Of a stretch of DNA of 64,000 bases, positions 36,831-46,392 are shown in pieces. The notes beneath the pieces are model-generated. The model had not been told where the DNA came from, made no database searches, and saw nothing but the letters and a program-made list of their open reading frames with translations. A program made the translations under genes and the position numbers. The DNA comes from Spirosoma panaciterrae DSM 21099 (GTDB lineage: Bacteria > Bacteroidota > Bacteroidia > Cytophagales > Spirosomataceae), in the NCBI RefSeq assembly GCF_000374025.1, contig NZ_KB893206.1:277966-341965 (forward strand), given 5' to 3'. Position 1 is the stretch's first letter. Every line of letters begins with the position of its first letter.

Positions 36831-39062
36831 TTATTGTAAAGCCTGATTTACGGTTGTTGGATGCCCGGCTACCAACCGAATCTGTTTTACCAACTGCCCA
36901 TATCGTACTGTAAATAAACCCGTCCGATCGGCCCTCAACTGGGCTTGATCGAGAACGCCCTTCTTCCAACGCATAGCCACCGTTACACCACCCCGCGCCC
37001 GCAACCCCGACACCTGCCCCTCGGGCCACGCAGTGGGCAGAGCAGGCAACAGGTCAATTTCACCGGCATGGCTCTGTAACAACATTTCGGTTACGCCCGC
37101 CGTATAGCCAAAGTTACTGTCAATCTGAAACGGTGGTCCTACGCCAAACAGGTTCGGGTAGGAGCCCCCTTCATCGGAGTACCCTGTTTTTTTCAGGTCA
37201 CGGGGTGTTACCAACCGCTGAACAAGGGCATAGGCATGGCCTGGCTCACGCAGTCGTGCGTATAGGTTGATTTTCCAGGCCGAGCTCCAGCCAACGCTTT
37301 TGTCGCCACGCGCCTTCAGCGATACAAGAGCCGCCTTTGCCCAGTCGGGCGTCGTTAACGGCTGAATCTGTCGACCCGGATGCACGGCAAACAAGTGCGA
37401 ATTGTGCCGATGATGATCGTTGGGGTCGTCTACGTCGTCCATCCATTCCTGCAACTGCCCCCATTTACCAATTTGCGGCCCCAGCAACTGATTTCGCATG
37501 GCATCGATCTTTGTGCAATACGCTTTATCGACCCCCAGAATCCGGGCCGCATCGAGATAGTTGGTAAACAGATCATACACGATTTGCTGATCGTAGGAGG
37601 CCCCTGGGTATTCAGAGACATCCTTTTCATTCCGTCCCGGCCCGTGTTCGGGCGACCAGCCATCGGGCGTGATCAACTTGCCGTTTTTCCCTACAACCAA
37701 ATGACTTACCCAATACTCTGTGACCGCTTTGAGCAACGGATAGGCTCTGTCTTTCAAAAACGTCTTATCGCCCCCAAACGCATAATGTTCCCAAAAATGC
37801 TGGCTCAACCAGGCACTCCCCGGCCGGTGAATATGCCAGCCAGAGGTGCCTCCCATGGTGTTATTGGTGCTATAGATAATCCATCCTTTATCCGTTTTTA
37901 GTGCGGGGTCGGGGGATTTCTTTTGCACCCTGGCGAGGTTCTCGGTCCAGTCGAAAAGGGGCATATGGCATTCCGGCAGGTTGGTTTGCTCAGCCAGCCA
38001 GTAGTTCATTTCCACATTGATATTCGTTGTATACTGCGAATACCAGGCTGGTTTTGTTTCCGCATTCCAGAGCCCCTGTAAATTGGCGGGTAAGCCACCC
38101 GGCCGCGATGAGCTGATGAGCAGATAACGCCCATATTGAAATAGCAGGGCGTCAAGTGCCGGATCGGTTTTCCCCTGCGCGTAGGCCGCCAGCCGATCTG
38201 GCGTAGGTTGTGCGGCTTCAGTACCGGAAACCCCCAGTTGTAAATTGACCCGCCCAAAAAGAGACTGATAGTCCTTCGTATGAGCTGATTTCAATTCCTC
38301 AATCGACCTCTTGGAAGCTTTGTCTAGTCGATGGCTAAGGGTTGGGTGCGGATGTAGACCTGTGAAGTTGCGGGATTCATCATTGATAAACGAAGTACCA
38401 GCGGCCAATAACACGGTTACGGTTGTGGCCTTGCTGATCCGAATCCCGGCGGCTGTTACCGAAACGTGACCTCCTTTTGCCATGACTCGGACCTGAGACT
38501 CATGCGTCATGCCATTGTCGAGTGTTCCGGTGGCCATCAGCTTGTCATCCTCAATCCGAACGGGCGCCTGATGGGCGTCGCTCAGTCGAATGATTCCGGT
38601 GAGTTGTCCGGGCTTATTGGCAGAAAAATGAAGTACCTGTACCTGGTCGGGAAAGCTGGCGAAAGCGATTCGCTCGAACCGCACTCCATTGGCTTCATAC
38701 TGAACCGTATGCACCGCGTTCTGTAGGTTCAGTTCCCGACGGTAGTTTCGGACAGGACCCACTGAATCCAGCTCAACAAACACATCGCCAAAAGGCTGAT
38801 AATACCCCATTTTCTGCGTGGTCCCGGTCACCAGCGACTGGTCGTTGAATTGTAGATGCTCACTCCGGATGCCCCCAAACAGCATACCTCCCATTCGTCC
38901 ATTGCCTATGGGTAAGGCTTCCAGCCACTGCGTAGCTGGTTTCGTATACCAAAGCACGGTAGAGCCCTGGCTGGCTGTGGACTGACCCGCTGCCCATGTC
39001 GTTATGGCCAATTGGCAGATGAGCAATACCCATAAACTTTTTCCCTTTATTCTGTTATGCAT
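36831..39062 (-). CDS. GH95-family alpha-L-fucosidase/alpha-L-galactosidase
   Basis: A 743-residue protein from the ATG at 39062, which starts a signal peptide (MHNRIKGKSLWVLLICQLAI, ending near AAGQ). GH95 features in order: LWYTKPATQWLEALPIGNGR, MGGMLFGGIRSEHLQFNDQS, then in the helical domain YTTNINVEMNYWLAEQTNLP (the two Asn near residue 345 match the base-activating pair of the characterised family member), TPDGWSPEHGPG (Glu near 470, candidate acid) and DSNFGYTAGVTEMLLQSHAG. The enzyme removes terminal alpha-L-fucose or alpha-L-galactose from side chains. It lies within PUL2, 69 bases after propeller paralogue 2 in coordinate order. Confidence 0.9.
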   Translation of the reverse strand: MHNRIKGKSLWVLLICQLAITTWAAGQSTASQGSTVLWYTKPATQWLEALPIGNGRMGGMLFGGIRSEHLQFNDQSLVTGTTQKMGYYQPFGDVFVELDSVGPVRNYRRELNLQNAVHTVQYEANGVRFERIAFASFPDQVQVLHFSANKPGQLTGIIRLSDAHQAPVRIEDDKLMATGTLDNGMTHESQVRVMAKGGHVSVTAAGIRISKATTVTVLLAAGTSFINDESRNFTGLHPHPTLSHRLDKASKRSIEELKSAHTKDYQSLFGRVNLQLGVSGTEAAQPTPDRLAAYAQGKTDPALDALLFQYGRYLLISSSRPGGLPANLQGLWNAETKPAWYSQYTTNINVEMNYWLAEQTNLPECHMPLFDWTENLARVQKKSPDPALKTDKGWIIYSTNNTMGGTSGWHIHRPGSAWLSQHFWEHYAFGGDKTFLKDRAYPLLKAVTEYWVSHLVVGKNGKLITPDGWSPEHGPGRNEKDVSEYPGASYDQQIVYDLFTNYLDAARILGVDKAYCTKIDAMRNQLLGPQIGKWGQLQEWMDDVDDPNDHHRHNSHLFAVHPGRQIQPLTTPDWAKAALVSLKARGDKSVGWSSAWKINLYARLREPGHAYALVQRLVTPRDLKKTGYSDEGGSYPNLFGVGPPFQIDSNFGYTAGVTEMLLQSHAGEIDLLPALPTAWPEGQVSGLRARGGVTVAMRWKKGVLDQAQLRADRTGLFTVRYGQLVKQIRLVAGHPTTVNQALQ

Positions 39063-39166
39063 AGAAAAGAATTTCAATCGTGAGCCATCCATTACTTTGC
39101 CACCATAATGAGGTCAGTTATTCGGTAAATCCACTCTCATGACAAATAAGAGTCAAAATGAAAGCT

Positions 39167-41461
39167 TTAGGTAAGGGGGTAGCATCGAACCTCCATGAGC
39201 GACGCTGGCGCAGCACCATTCATGGCGTTCAGATGGATACTTAGGCTCCTCGTACTGATCGGTTGCGCAAATCGAATCGTGTGCTGACTCAGATGATTGT
39301 TAGTCAGTTCGTAAACCCGTTGTTTTTGGTCGTTGCAAAGGACCAGGTCGCGGACGCAAAAGGGGGAGGCCGTTTCGGGGTGAGTCATCAGTACCGACTC
39401 CAGTGGGTGGTCAAAATCCGTATCGAAGCTTAAGACTACCTCCTGAATCTGTTTTACTTCGGGCCAGGTTAATGTCAGGGTTGGATGCCGATCGGTAGGG
39501 GCAGCTACCCAGGCATTCGGTGCGTTTGTAGGGCGCTGAAAGCCGTTTCGTACGTTCTCACGGCCAAACATCCGAATCCCAGGCTCCAGGTGAACGGCCA
39601 GATTGTGACCTTTAGGGCGACGGTCTGGGGTCCAGAATTCGAACGTATCTACGCCTATGTCGCCCGTCGGTTCCTGCTTTCCGTAGTTCGATACGGCCGG
39701 ATTGGTCTTGTTGAATACCGACACAATGCCCGACACCCGCAACTGGCTACACTGAACCGATACCTGATCGTTTTTCAGGAAGCAGATAAACGCATAGCCA
39801 TCGTACGGCATTGGCTCCGCAAAAGCCAGTTGCAGAGGCTGTCTGCCTTTGGTCAGATGGATTTCGTGTCGTTCAAGGACGTGGTCCGGCGTGTGGTTTT
39901 GTGGTTTGCTGCTCACCCGAAACTCCACGACGAGTGTCGTTTCCTGATTGGCTACTACCCAGAATGTGCATTGCGGGGTTGGGCCTTTGGACAACGGAAG
40001 CATCTGCCCAGCCGAATGCCGAAGGACCATCATCGGGCCATCAGGGGGCAGTTCATTCAGGACGAATTCGCTCGATACAGACAGGGTAGCCTGATGCATG
40101 AGGTCTTGCTCATCCTGCAGTCGTAGGCCGGGAATATGCTGACCTGTTTTGAGTAATGCGACTTGGAGCTGGTTAAGTAACTTCGGCTCGGTTGTGATGT
40201 CGCGGGGCAACCGTCCCTGACGGGCACATAGCGCAGCCGCCATACCTACCGCCTGCCCACCATAGGCACTCGTTCCCATCACCCGCGATGACCCAAACGC
40301 TACGTGCGAAGCCGAGATAATACGTCCTGCCAGGAACAGGTTCGACACATTACGGCTATAAAAACAGCGGTAGGGTAACTCATAAATGCCTTTACTGTGC
40401 CATTGGTTACAGCCTGGTTTTTCCGAAAATACCCCATCTGCCGGGTGCAGGTCAATACTCCAGCCGCCAAAGGCAACGGCATCATCGTGGTGCCGTTGTT
40501 CCACGATGTCCTGTTGCGTCAGGATATAATCGCCCTCAAATCGGCGGCTTTCGCGCTTGCCGGGTATATGGCCAACCCATTCCAGGGTCAGGTTAGCGGC
40601 TTCGGGGAATTGGCCTGAGTTTTTGATATGGTTCCAGGCTCCGTATACCACCCGCCAGAGTTCCCACTTGATGGTTTCGGTGTCGTGAACGGTATCGTGT
40701 CGGCCGCCGTATTCAAGCCACCACAATCGACAGCCGTAATCACTGGTGTTGAACGAGCGAAACCGAGGAATCTGGGTAATATCGTCCAGGGCGTAGGCTG
40801 GTGGTACAAACCGGACAGGTTTGCCCGTGTCTTTGGAATAGAAATACAACGAATGGCCCAGCAGTTCGCCATAGTCCGTTGAGGGGGCAAACTTTTCGCC
40901 AAACTCTTCCGACGATTCAGCGCCCATCCGAAAGGCCGCCCCCGCCTGAAACGCAACGATACCATCGCCCGAGGCATCGCAGAACAGAGGGGCTGCCAGT
41001 TCATAACGTGTACTGTTCTGGGCACAGAACCCTTGTACCGACTCAATGTGGCCCGTACCGTTAGCAGCCATGGTTACGTTGTACACCGCTGTGTTGAGCA
41101 ATAGGGTAATATTGGGTTCCGTGACTACTTTTTCCAGCAGAATCGTGTCAAAAATCAGCGAATTACCCTCCGGGTTCCGATACAGGTTTTCGAGCAGGAG
41201 TTCATCGATAATACCCCCTTCCCGCGCCCAGCGGTTATTGTTGCCCATGTGCGAGGTAGCGCCAAGCACCCATAACCGCACCTCGCTCGATGCATTGCCC
41301 CCCAGTACGGGTCGGTCCTGGACCAGAACCACCCGAATACCGGCCCGGGCTGCTGTAATGGCGCAACAAACGCCCGAAAGCCCCCCGCCAATTACCAGTA
41401 AATCGGCGTCGTGCCGTATCGTCCGAAGGGGACGTTTATCAGTTGCCTGTTCGCGTATCAT
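39167..41461 (-). CDS. FAD-dependent oxidoreductase with C-terminal beta-sandwich
   Basis: A 764-residue protein of the FAD_oxidored type (PF12831). The dinucleotide motif GGGLSG is at residues 25-30, followed by ARAGIRVVLVQDRPVLGGNA and NASSEVRLWV, the family signature. GDYILTQQDIVEQRHHDDAV and FYSRNVSNLFLAGRIISASH lie near the end of the FAD domain, and the last ~200 residues read as a discoidin-like beta-sandwich (TLTLTWPEVKQIQEVVLSFD). There is no signal peptide. Its start overlaps the GH2 gene by 23 bases, so it is part of the operon. It may oxidise a released sugar; the substrate is unknown. Confidence 0.82.
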   Translation of the reverse strand: MIREQATDKRPLRTIRHDADLLVIGGGLSGVCCAITAARAGIRVVLVQDRPVLGGNASSEVRLWVLGATSHMGNNNRWAREGGIIDELLLENLYRNPEGNSLIFDTILLEKVVTEPNITLLLNTAVYNVTMAANGTGHIESVQGFCAQNSTRYELAAPLFCDASGDGIVAFQAGAAFRMGAESSEEFGEKFAPSTDYGELLGHSLYFYSKDTGKPVRFVPPAYALDDITQIPRFRSFNTSDYGCRLWWLEYGGRHDTVHDTETIKWELWRVVYGAWNHIKNSGQFPEAANLTLEWVGHIPGKRESRRFEGDYILTQQDIVEQRHHDDAVAFGGWSIDLHPADGVFSEKPGCNQWHSKGIYELPYRCFYSRNVSNLFLAGRIISASHVAFGSSRVMGTSAYGGQAVGMAAALCARQGRLPRDITTEPKLLNQLQVALLKTGQHIPGLRLQDEQDLMHQATLSVSSEFVLNELPPDGPMMVLRHSAGQMLPLSKGPTPQCTFWVVANQETTLVVEFRVSSKPQNHTPDHVLERHEIHLTKGRQPLQLAFAEPMPYDGYAFICFLKNDQVSVQCSQLRVSGIVSVFNKTNPAVSNYGKQEPTGDIGVDTFEFWTPDRRPKGHNLAVHLEPGIRMFGRENVRNGFQRPTNAPNAWVAAPTDRHPTLTLTWPEVKQIQEVVLSFDTDFDHPLESVLMTHPETASPFCVRDLVLCNDQKQRVYELTNNHLSQHTIRFAQPISTRSLSIHLNAMNGAAPASLMEVRCYPLT

Positions 41462-43475
41462 TCGTTAAATCAATCGTTTGGGTGAATACTGTATAGCCCG
41501 TTGGTTTACGGATTTCGAGCAGCAACCGACGCTCGAAGCCGCGAACGGTCAGGTCGATGTCGATGTGTTGGCCAGGTTGTAAGTCGGGAATACGTATCTG
41601 TTGAAAAGGAGTTTTGAGCAAATAGTATCGAATGGGGTAAGCCGGGAAATCGGCGCGGGCCGTCAGCCGGACACGGAGGGTATGAACGCCTTCGTCGCCG
41701 GGTGTAACCTGAACTTTTTCCAGCGTAAGCGGTGCCATTTCGCGTTGATGTGCCTTGTACAGTGGGCGCGGATTACGGTCATTATCGACCAATCCCCAGG
41801 GCCGGAATCCGTTTGGATTTGTGTTCTGAAATCGGCTCTGATAATCGTTGAATGACCACCAGGACATACCTACTACATAGGGCCGTTTGCGGACTGCGTT
41901 CAGGTAATCGGTCAGGTAGGCTACCTGTCCTGCTTCGCCCTGCTGACCATCCGCCCGGATCCCGTATTCGCTGATCAGAATGGGTTTGTCTGGATACAAT
42001 TCATGGATGCGATCCAGGACCTTAGCCGGGTTGCCATAGGTGTTGGTCGATACAAAATCGACGTATTGACTGGCTTCCTCTTCCGGTTTCTCCGGCAATT
42101 GGTTGAGCCGCATGGTGGCAAAGGTGTACAGTCGGGTCGGGTCGAGTTGGCGGGCATAGGCAATCATGTCTTTGGTCCACTGCTGGCCTTCGGGTGTGCG
42201 CGACTCGTACTCGTTTCCCACGCTATAGGCAATCACCGACGGATGGTTCCAGTCGCGCTCCACCATCTCCTGAAATTGCTGCCTGAAGTTGGACCGGATA
42301 GCCTCATTGGCCATTTGCCTGGGGGTTAATTGCCAGTTGCCCGCTTCGGCTACGATCAGCATCCCGTTCCGGTCGGCCCAGTCATACACCGTTTCGGAAG
42401 GAGTATAATGCGTCAGCCGATGAAATTCCATACCCGTTTGTTTCATCTGCCGTAAATCCGCTTCGACCAGCCAGTCGGGCTCCATCGACCCCAGACCTGG
42501 GTAATCGACAACCCGGTTGCCACCAGCCAGTCGCAGCGGCTCCCCATTGAGGAGTAACTGGGCATTTCTGACCTCCACCTTACGAATACCGAACGATGTG
42601 CGTACGGTATCGGTACCCATACTGGTCTGAAGATCATACAGGGAAGGGGAATCGAGCTGCCAGCGCTTTACCTGGGCGGCTTTGAGCGTGGTGGTAGCCT
42701 CCAGCCAGGCCGTTTGTCCGGCAGCAATCGAGCCAGCCTTTGCCAGCCACTTGGTGGCTATTGGCTGTTTATTCTGTTCCAGCATCAGCGCCAGTTGGGT
42801 CGTTTCGGTCTGTGCGCGGGTATTCCGAACGCGGGTTCGCACGGTGATGGTGGCCGTTCCCGTAGCTAAGTCAGGAAGGGCTTCCACTTTTACCCGTTCA
42901 ATGTACAGCGCGGGTTCAACCGTCAGGTATACCGGCCGAATCAGACCGCCGTAGTTCACCCAGCCCATGAAGGGGTCGTTTGGCTGTCCATTGTCTTTAG
43001 CACCGGGTACTGTGCCGGGTTTCAGGGTATTATTATCGACCGACAGAGCCAGCGTATTCTCTCCTGAGATTAACTGATCCGTAATGTCGAATTGAAAAGG
43101 CGTATACCCGCCTTCGTGCGTACCGATTTTCTGATTATTCAGGTAGACCGTGGTTTTATAGAAAGCGGCATCGACATGAAGGAGTACCCGTTTTTCGGAC
43201 TTTTTATGCCACGAAAAGGTGCGCCGATACCAGGCTATACCTGTATAGTTGAGGTACCGTTTATCGCTCGAAAAGCAATGGGGGACCGTTACGTTATCCC
43301 ACCGTTGCAGCGATGCGCCTGTACGGAACCACCCGTTACTTTCGCCCATTTCGGCCGGGTCGAGGGCAAACGCCCAGTCACCATGCAGCGGTATGGCGTT
43401 GGGGTCCCGAATGGCATACTGGGCTGCCAGCGAGAAGGGTACTACTAAAAAAAACAGGAATAAGTGATGACGCAT
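41439..43475 (-). CDS. GH2-family beta-glycosidase
   Basis: A 678-residue exported protein; the leader ends FSLAAQ. Domain order: sugar-binding jelly roll (about 30-190: GIAWYRRTFSW, DAAFYKTTVYLNNQKIGTHE), Ig-like domain (about 190-300), TIM barrel (about 300-590). Catalytic residues are Glu422 in AYSVGNEYES (acid/base) and Glu503 in LISEYGIRAD (nucleophile). The GH2 block normally GVNRHE reads AGGNRVVDYPG. It may be a beta-galactosidase, beta-glucuronidase or related activity; sequence alone does not decide. Confidence 0.9.
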   Translation of the reverse strand: MRHHLFLFFLVVPFSLAAQYAIRDPNAIPLHGDWAFALDPAEMGESNGWFRTGASLQRWDNVTVPHCFSSDKRYLNYTGIAWYRRTFSWHKKSEKRVLLHVDAAFYKTTVYLNNQKIGTHEGGYTPFQFDITDQLISGENTLALSVDNNTLKPGTVPGAKDNGQPNDPFMGWVNYGGLIRPVYLTVEPALYIERVKVEALPDLATGTATITVRTRVRNTRAQTETTQLALMLEQNKQPIATKWLAKAGSIAAGQTAWLEATTTLKAAQVKRWQLDSPSLYDLQTSMGTDTVRTSFGIRKVEVRNAQLLLNGEPLRLAGGNRVVDYPGLGSMEPDWLVEADLRQMKQTGMEFHRLTHYTPSETVYDWADRNGMLIVAEAGNWQLTPRQMANEAIRSNFRQQFQEMVERDWNHPSVIAYSVGNEYESRTPEGQQWTKDMIAYARQLDPTRLYTFATMRLNQLPEKPEEEASQYVDFVSTNTYGNPAKVLDRIHELYPDKPILISEYGIRADGQQGEAGQVAYLTDYLNAVRKRPYVVGMSWWSFNDYQSRFQNTNPNGFRPWGLVDNDRNPRPLYKAHQREMAPLTLEKVQVTPGDEGVHTLRVRLTARADFPAYPIRYYLLKTPFQQIRIPDLQPGQHIDIDLTVRGFERRLLLEIRKPTGYTVFTQTIDLTNDTRTGN

Positions 43476-43508
43476 TACGCAGATGGATTGAGAGGCTGTC
43501 TGATTGGG

Positions 43509-45230
43509 TTAAAGGCTGGGGATTTCGGCCGTTTTTGCCGATTTTTCCGGAAGGTTCATTCGGGCTGCAGCCCGCCAGGGAATCAGGGCCGTAAGGAGTA
43601 TCACCCCGGCCAATAGGGCCGTTATGCCAGCCCCCCGCGAGGTTAGAAAACTCAACCCAAGCAAAATGAGGGCAGTAACGACCAGCGAGACGGCTATAAC
43701 CCGCAGGCCAAACTGGTTTTGACGGCTTATTTCGGCAACTTCATCGGCTTGCTCCTGGCTGGCAACGAACTGCTCTTCAGCGCGAATAGTCTCGTAAGCG
43801 CGATAGTCTGGACTGTCAATCCGTTTGCGTGCCGCCAGCCATTCCGCCAACGCCAATACCAGAACGGGAACGCCCACCCCAATAACAATTTCTTCGGCCC
43901 GGCTGAGTTTAACGCCTACCGTAAGTGGTAAAATAATCTTGCCGATCAGGTTCAGCGACAGCGTGATCAGGGTTATACGCAGGGTGGTCCGGCCCGTCAA
44001 TCGCCTGGAGAAGAGTGCCCAGATAGGGGGAGCCAGCAGCGGCCCACCCGTCACCGCACCAATGGTGAGCACTACCTCTACAATACCGCCAATGTAAGGC
44101 ACCAGCAAGGCGATAACGATCATACCGACACCAAAACCCCAGGAAGATAACCGGGCTACCCGTATCAATTGACGGTCGGTTGCGCGGGGATTCAACAGCC
44201 CCTTGTAAATGTCGTTGGTAAACACCGCCGAGACCACATTGAGGGTGGTGTTGGCACTGGCCGAGGTGGAAAAATACATACCCGTCAGCATGAGACCCAG
44301 CAAGCCGGGAGGCAACACCAGCCGGCAGATTTCGAGATAGGCATTTTCCGTATCCAGTCCGGTCAGTGCGGGGTTGATCGTCTTGTAGATCATCGGCGGC
44401 AGCATCCAGATGACCGGGCTTACCAGATACAGACCAGCAAAAAGAAACGCCACTTTTCGGGCCGATTTCGGACTGTCGACACTGGTATAGCGCTGCACGA
44501 ATGTCCAGTTTCCACCGATGTAGGCTACCTGGTAAATGAAGAAAGCAAGCATGAAGCCAAGGGTGTACTCGCCGTTGAGCAGCTTGAAAAAATCGTCGGG
44601 CGCCTTTGCCGCGAAACCAGCAACACCCCCTACCTGATCGAAGGCCAATGGCAGCAGAATACAAACGGCTGCCGACAGGACCACAAACTGAAGGATATCC
44701 GTAACCATTACGGCCCAAAGCCCGCCCACCGACGTATAGGCAATCATGAAAATGCCGAGCCCAATGGTCGTGGGAACCAGGGGCAGACCCAGCGAGACGC
44801 TTACCAGTTTGCCCACCGGATACAAGACCGACCCTTTAATGAAAATGCTAACGAGGGTAAAAATGAAGATATAGGTCTTCTGAACCGTTAATCCTAAACG
44901 TTGCCGGATATACTCGGCGGCTGTCAGCACCCCCGTTTTTTTCCAGCGAGGTGCCAGCCAAAGTCCCGTTACCAGCGCCCCGGCACACATCATCCATTGA
45001 ATGGTGATGGCTACCCAGCCGTGTTTGTAAGCGATACTTCCCCAGGCCACAAATGTACTGGCCGAGAAAAAGCTCATAAACAACGACAAGCCGCCGATAA
45101 ACCAGGGAACGGCTTCGCCCCCAGCAAAGAATGATTTCAGGTTGCGGCCTGTGCGGGCAAATAACAGCCCAATCCCCAGCACAAACGCTGAAAACAGGAC
45201 AATGACTACCGTGTCGATGGTTGTATTCAT
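43509..45230 (-). CDS. Sodium/solute symporter (SSS family)
   Basis: A 573-residue inner-membrane protein with about 13-14 spans. Family signatures: SFFAGGEAVPWFIGGLSLF, SFFSASTFVAWGSIAYKHGW and AYTSVGGLWAVMVTDILQF. Members of this family in PULs take up sugars or sugar acids by Na+ symport. Its ATG overlaps the stop of propeller paralogue 3 (ATGA), so it is translationally coupled. It supplies the inner-membrane step for the product of PUL2. Confidence 0.93.
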   Translation of the reverse strand: MNTTIDTVVIVLFSAFVLGIGLLFARTGRNLKSFFAGGEAVPWFIGGLSLFMSFFSASTFVAWGSIAYKHGWVAITIQWMMCAGALVTGLWLAPRWKKTGVLTAAEYIRQRLGLTVQKTYIFIFTLVSIFIKGSVLYPVGKLVSVSLGLPLVPTTIGLGIFMIAYTSVGGLWAVMVTDILQFVVLSAAVCILLPLAFDQVGGVAGFAAKAPDDFFKLLNGEYTLGFMLAFFIYQVAYIGGNWTFVQRYTSVDSPKSARKVAFLFAGLYLVSPVIWMLPPMIYKTINPALTGLDTENAYLEICRLVLPPGLLGLMLTGMYFSTSASANTTLNVVSAVFTNDIYKGLLNPRATDRQLIRVARLSSWGFGVGMIVIALLVPYIGGIVEVVLTIGAVTGGPLLAPPIWALFSRRLTGRTTLRITLITLSLNLIGKIILPLTVGVKLSRAEEIVIGVGVPVLVLALAEWLAARKRIDSPDYRAYETIRAEEQFVASQEQADEVAEISRQNQFGLRVIAVSLVVTALILLGLSFLTSRGAGITALLAGVILLTALIPWRAAARMNLPEKSAKTAEIPSL

Positions 45231-46375
45231 GCGTCGAGTTTGACTTGAATGTTATAGGATAAGTCCGTATCGTCGTCGTCGGATTTTGCTTTAACGGCCA
45301 GAAACAATACGGAAGGCTTTCCGCCGTGGAGCCACACCTGAGGTTGTTCGAATCGGTGCAGTCGCTCGCTTACCCGCCCGTTGGCCCAGTGAATGTGAAA
45401 GTCGGATACAAAAGGGTGTGCCGCCAGCTGCCAGTCGAGGCCGTCTACAGAGGTAAATAGGACAAGCGATTCTTTTTCCGTCGAACCCGGCCGGGCCTGC
45501 TGGCTGTATAGGCCCCGGTAGTCTTTCACGATGGCGTAAAGCCGTCCTTGCTGGTTCCAGATCACATTGTCGTCCGTAGGGAACTGCATCGATTCGTGGC
45601 CGAAAACGGTAGTAGATTGCTTCGTAAACGGACCAATCGGGCTATCGCCCAGGGCTACGTGCATCCTGACTTTGCCGCCAAATGGACGTGGCCCGTCAGA
45701 AACTCCTTTGTAAATGAGTACGTACTTCCCATCGCTCCGGCGGGCCACCGTCGGCGAATTGGTGAGCATATGGTCGGTGCCACCGGGCGTTGGCTCAATC
45801 AGTGGTTTGTCGAACCGTTTCCACGGACCCGCTGGATGATCGGCTACGGCCACGCCCGCCCGCTGGTTGTTCCGATGAATCCACCAGCCTTCTTTCGTGC
45901 CATTGCGTGGACCATAGTTACCGGAATAATAGAGGTAATACTTGCCATCGAATGCCTGAATCAAAGGGTTATGCAGATTGTCGGCATCCCAGAAGCCTGC
46001 CCTTCGCTCAAACACGGGACCCATCATCGTCCAGGGTCCGAGCGGATCGGGGCTGGTAGCGTATACGATCTCCGAATGCGTTACCCAAGCATTATAGCCT
46101 TCTTTTCGGGGCCAACGGGCAAAAAAACCGTGGCAAAGCCCATCTGCCGTACGAACCATACCGCCACCCCAGATAAACCAGTCGGGGTCGCACAATACCG
46201 ATCTGTCCTGTACGGGCTGCATCATGGCGTTGAGGTTGAGTGTGTCAGGGGCTATAATGTCCCCGGCTTCGGTCGAGCCTGAGTCACTGGCTACGAGATA
46301 CCGTGAACAGGTTCCAGCCGAGAGGAGTGCCGTCGACAACAAAAACTTTCGTCGGTTTAGGAATAAACGGTTCAT
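45227..46375 (-). CDS. Five-bladed-propeller glycoside hydrolase-like protein, paralogue 3
   Basis: A 382-residue protein. The N-terminus MNRLFLNRRKFLLSTALLSA has RRKF before a hydrophobic stretch and looks like a Tat leader, unlike the other two paralogues. Shared blocks are FIWGGGMVRTADGLCHGFFA, YNAWVTHSEIVYATSPDPLG, FWDADNLHNPLIQAFDGKYY, RNNQRAGVAVADHPAGPWKR, NSPTVARRSDGKYVLIYKGV, FPTDDNVIWNQQGRLYAIVK and FEQPQVWLHGG. The AEDP motif of paralogues 1 and 2 is TDDN here, and LERP is FEQP, so the active site is remodelled. It lies between the SGNH esterase and the symporter. Confidence 0.75.
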   Translation of the reverse strand: MNRLFLNRRKFLLSTALLSAGTCSRYLVASDSGSTEAGDIIAPDTLNLNAMMQPVQDRSVLCDPDWFIWGGGMVRTADGLCHGFFARWPRKEGYNAWVTHSEIVYATSPDPLGPWTMMGPVFERRAGFWDADNLHNPLIQAFDGKYYLYYSGNYGPRNGTKEGWWIHRNNQRAGVAVADHPAGPWKRFDKPLIEPTPGGTDHMLTNSPTVARRSDGKYVLIYKGVSDGPRPFGGKVRMHVALGDSPIGPFTKQSTTVFGHESMQFPTDDNVIWNQQGRLYAIVKDYRGLYSQQARPGSTEKESLVLFTSVDGLDWQLAAHPFVSDFHIHWANGRVSERLHRFEQPQVWLHGGKPSVLFLAVKAKSDDDDTDLSYNIQVKLDA

Positions 46376-46392
46376 GGCAAACGGGTTCGGGG

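Noticed and set aside
44169..44891. 240-codon open frame antisense to the SSS symporter
   Set aside because: The symporter is certain, and the antisense product is Gln/His/Arg-rich with no domain.
45548..46282. 244-codon open frame antisense to propeller paralogue 3
   Set aside because: No homology features; the sense frame has all the family blocks.
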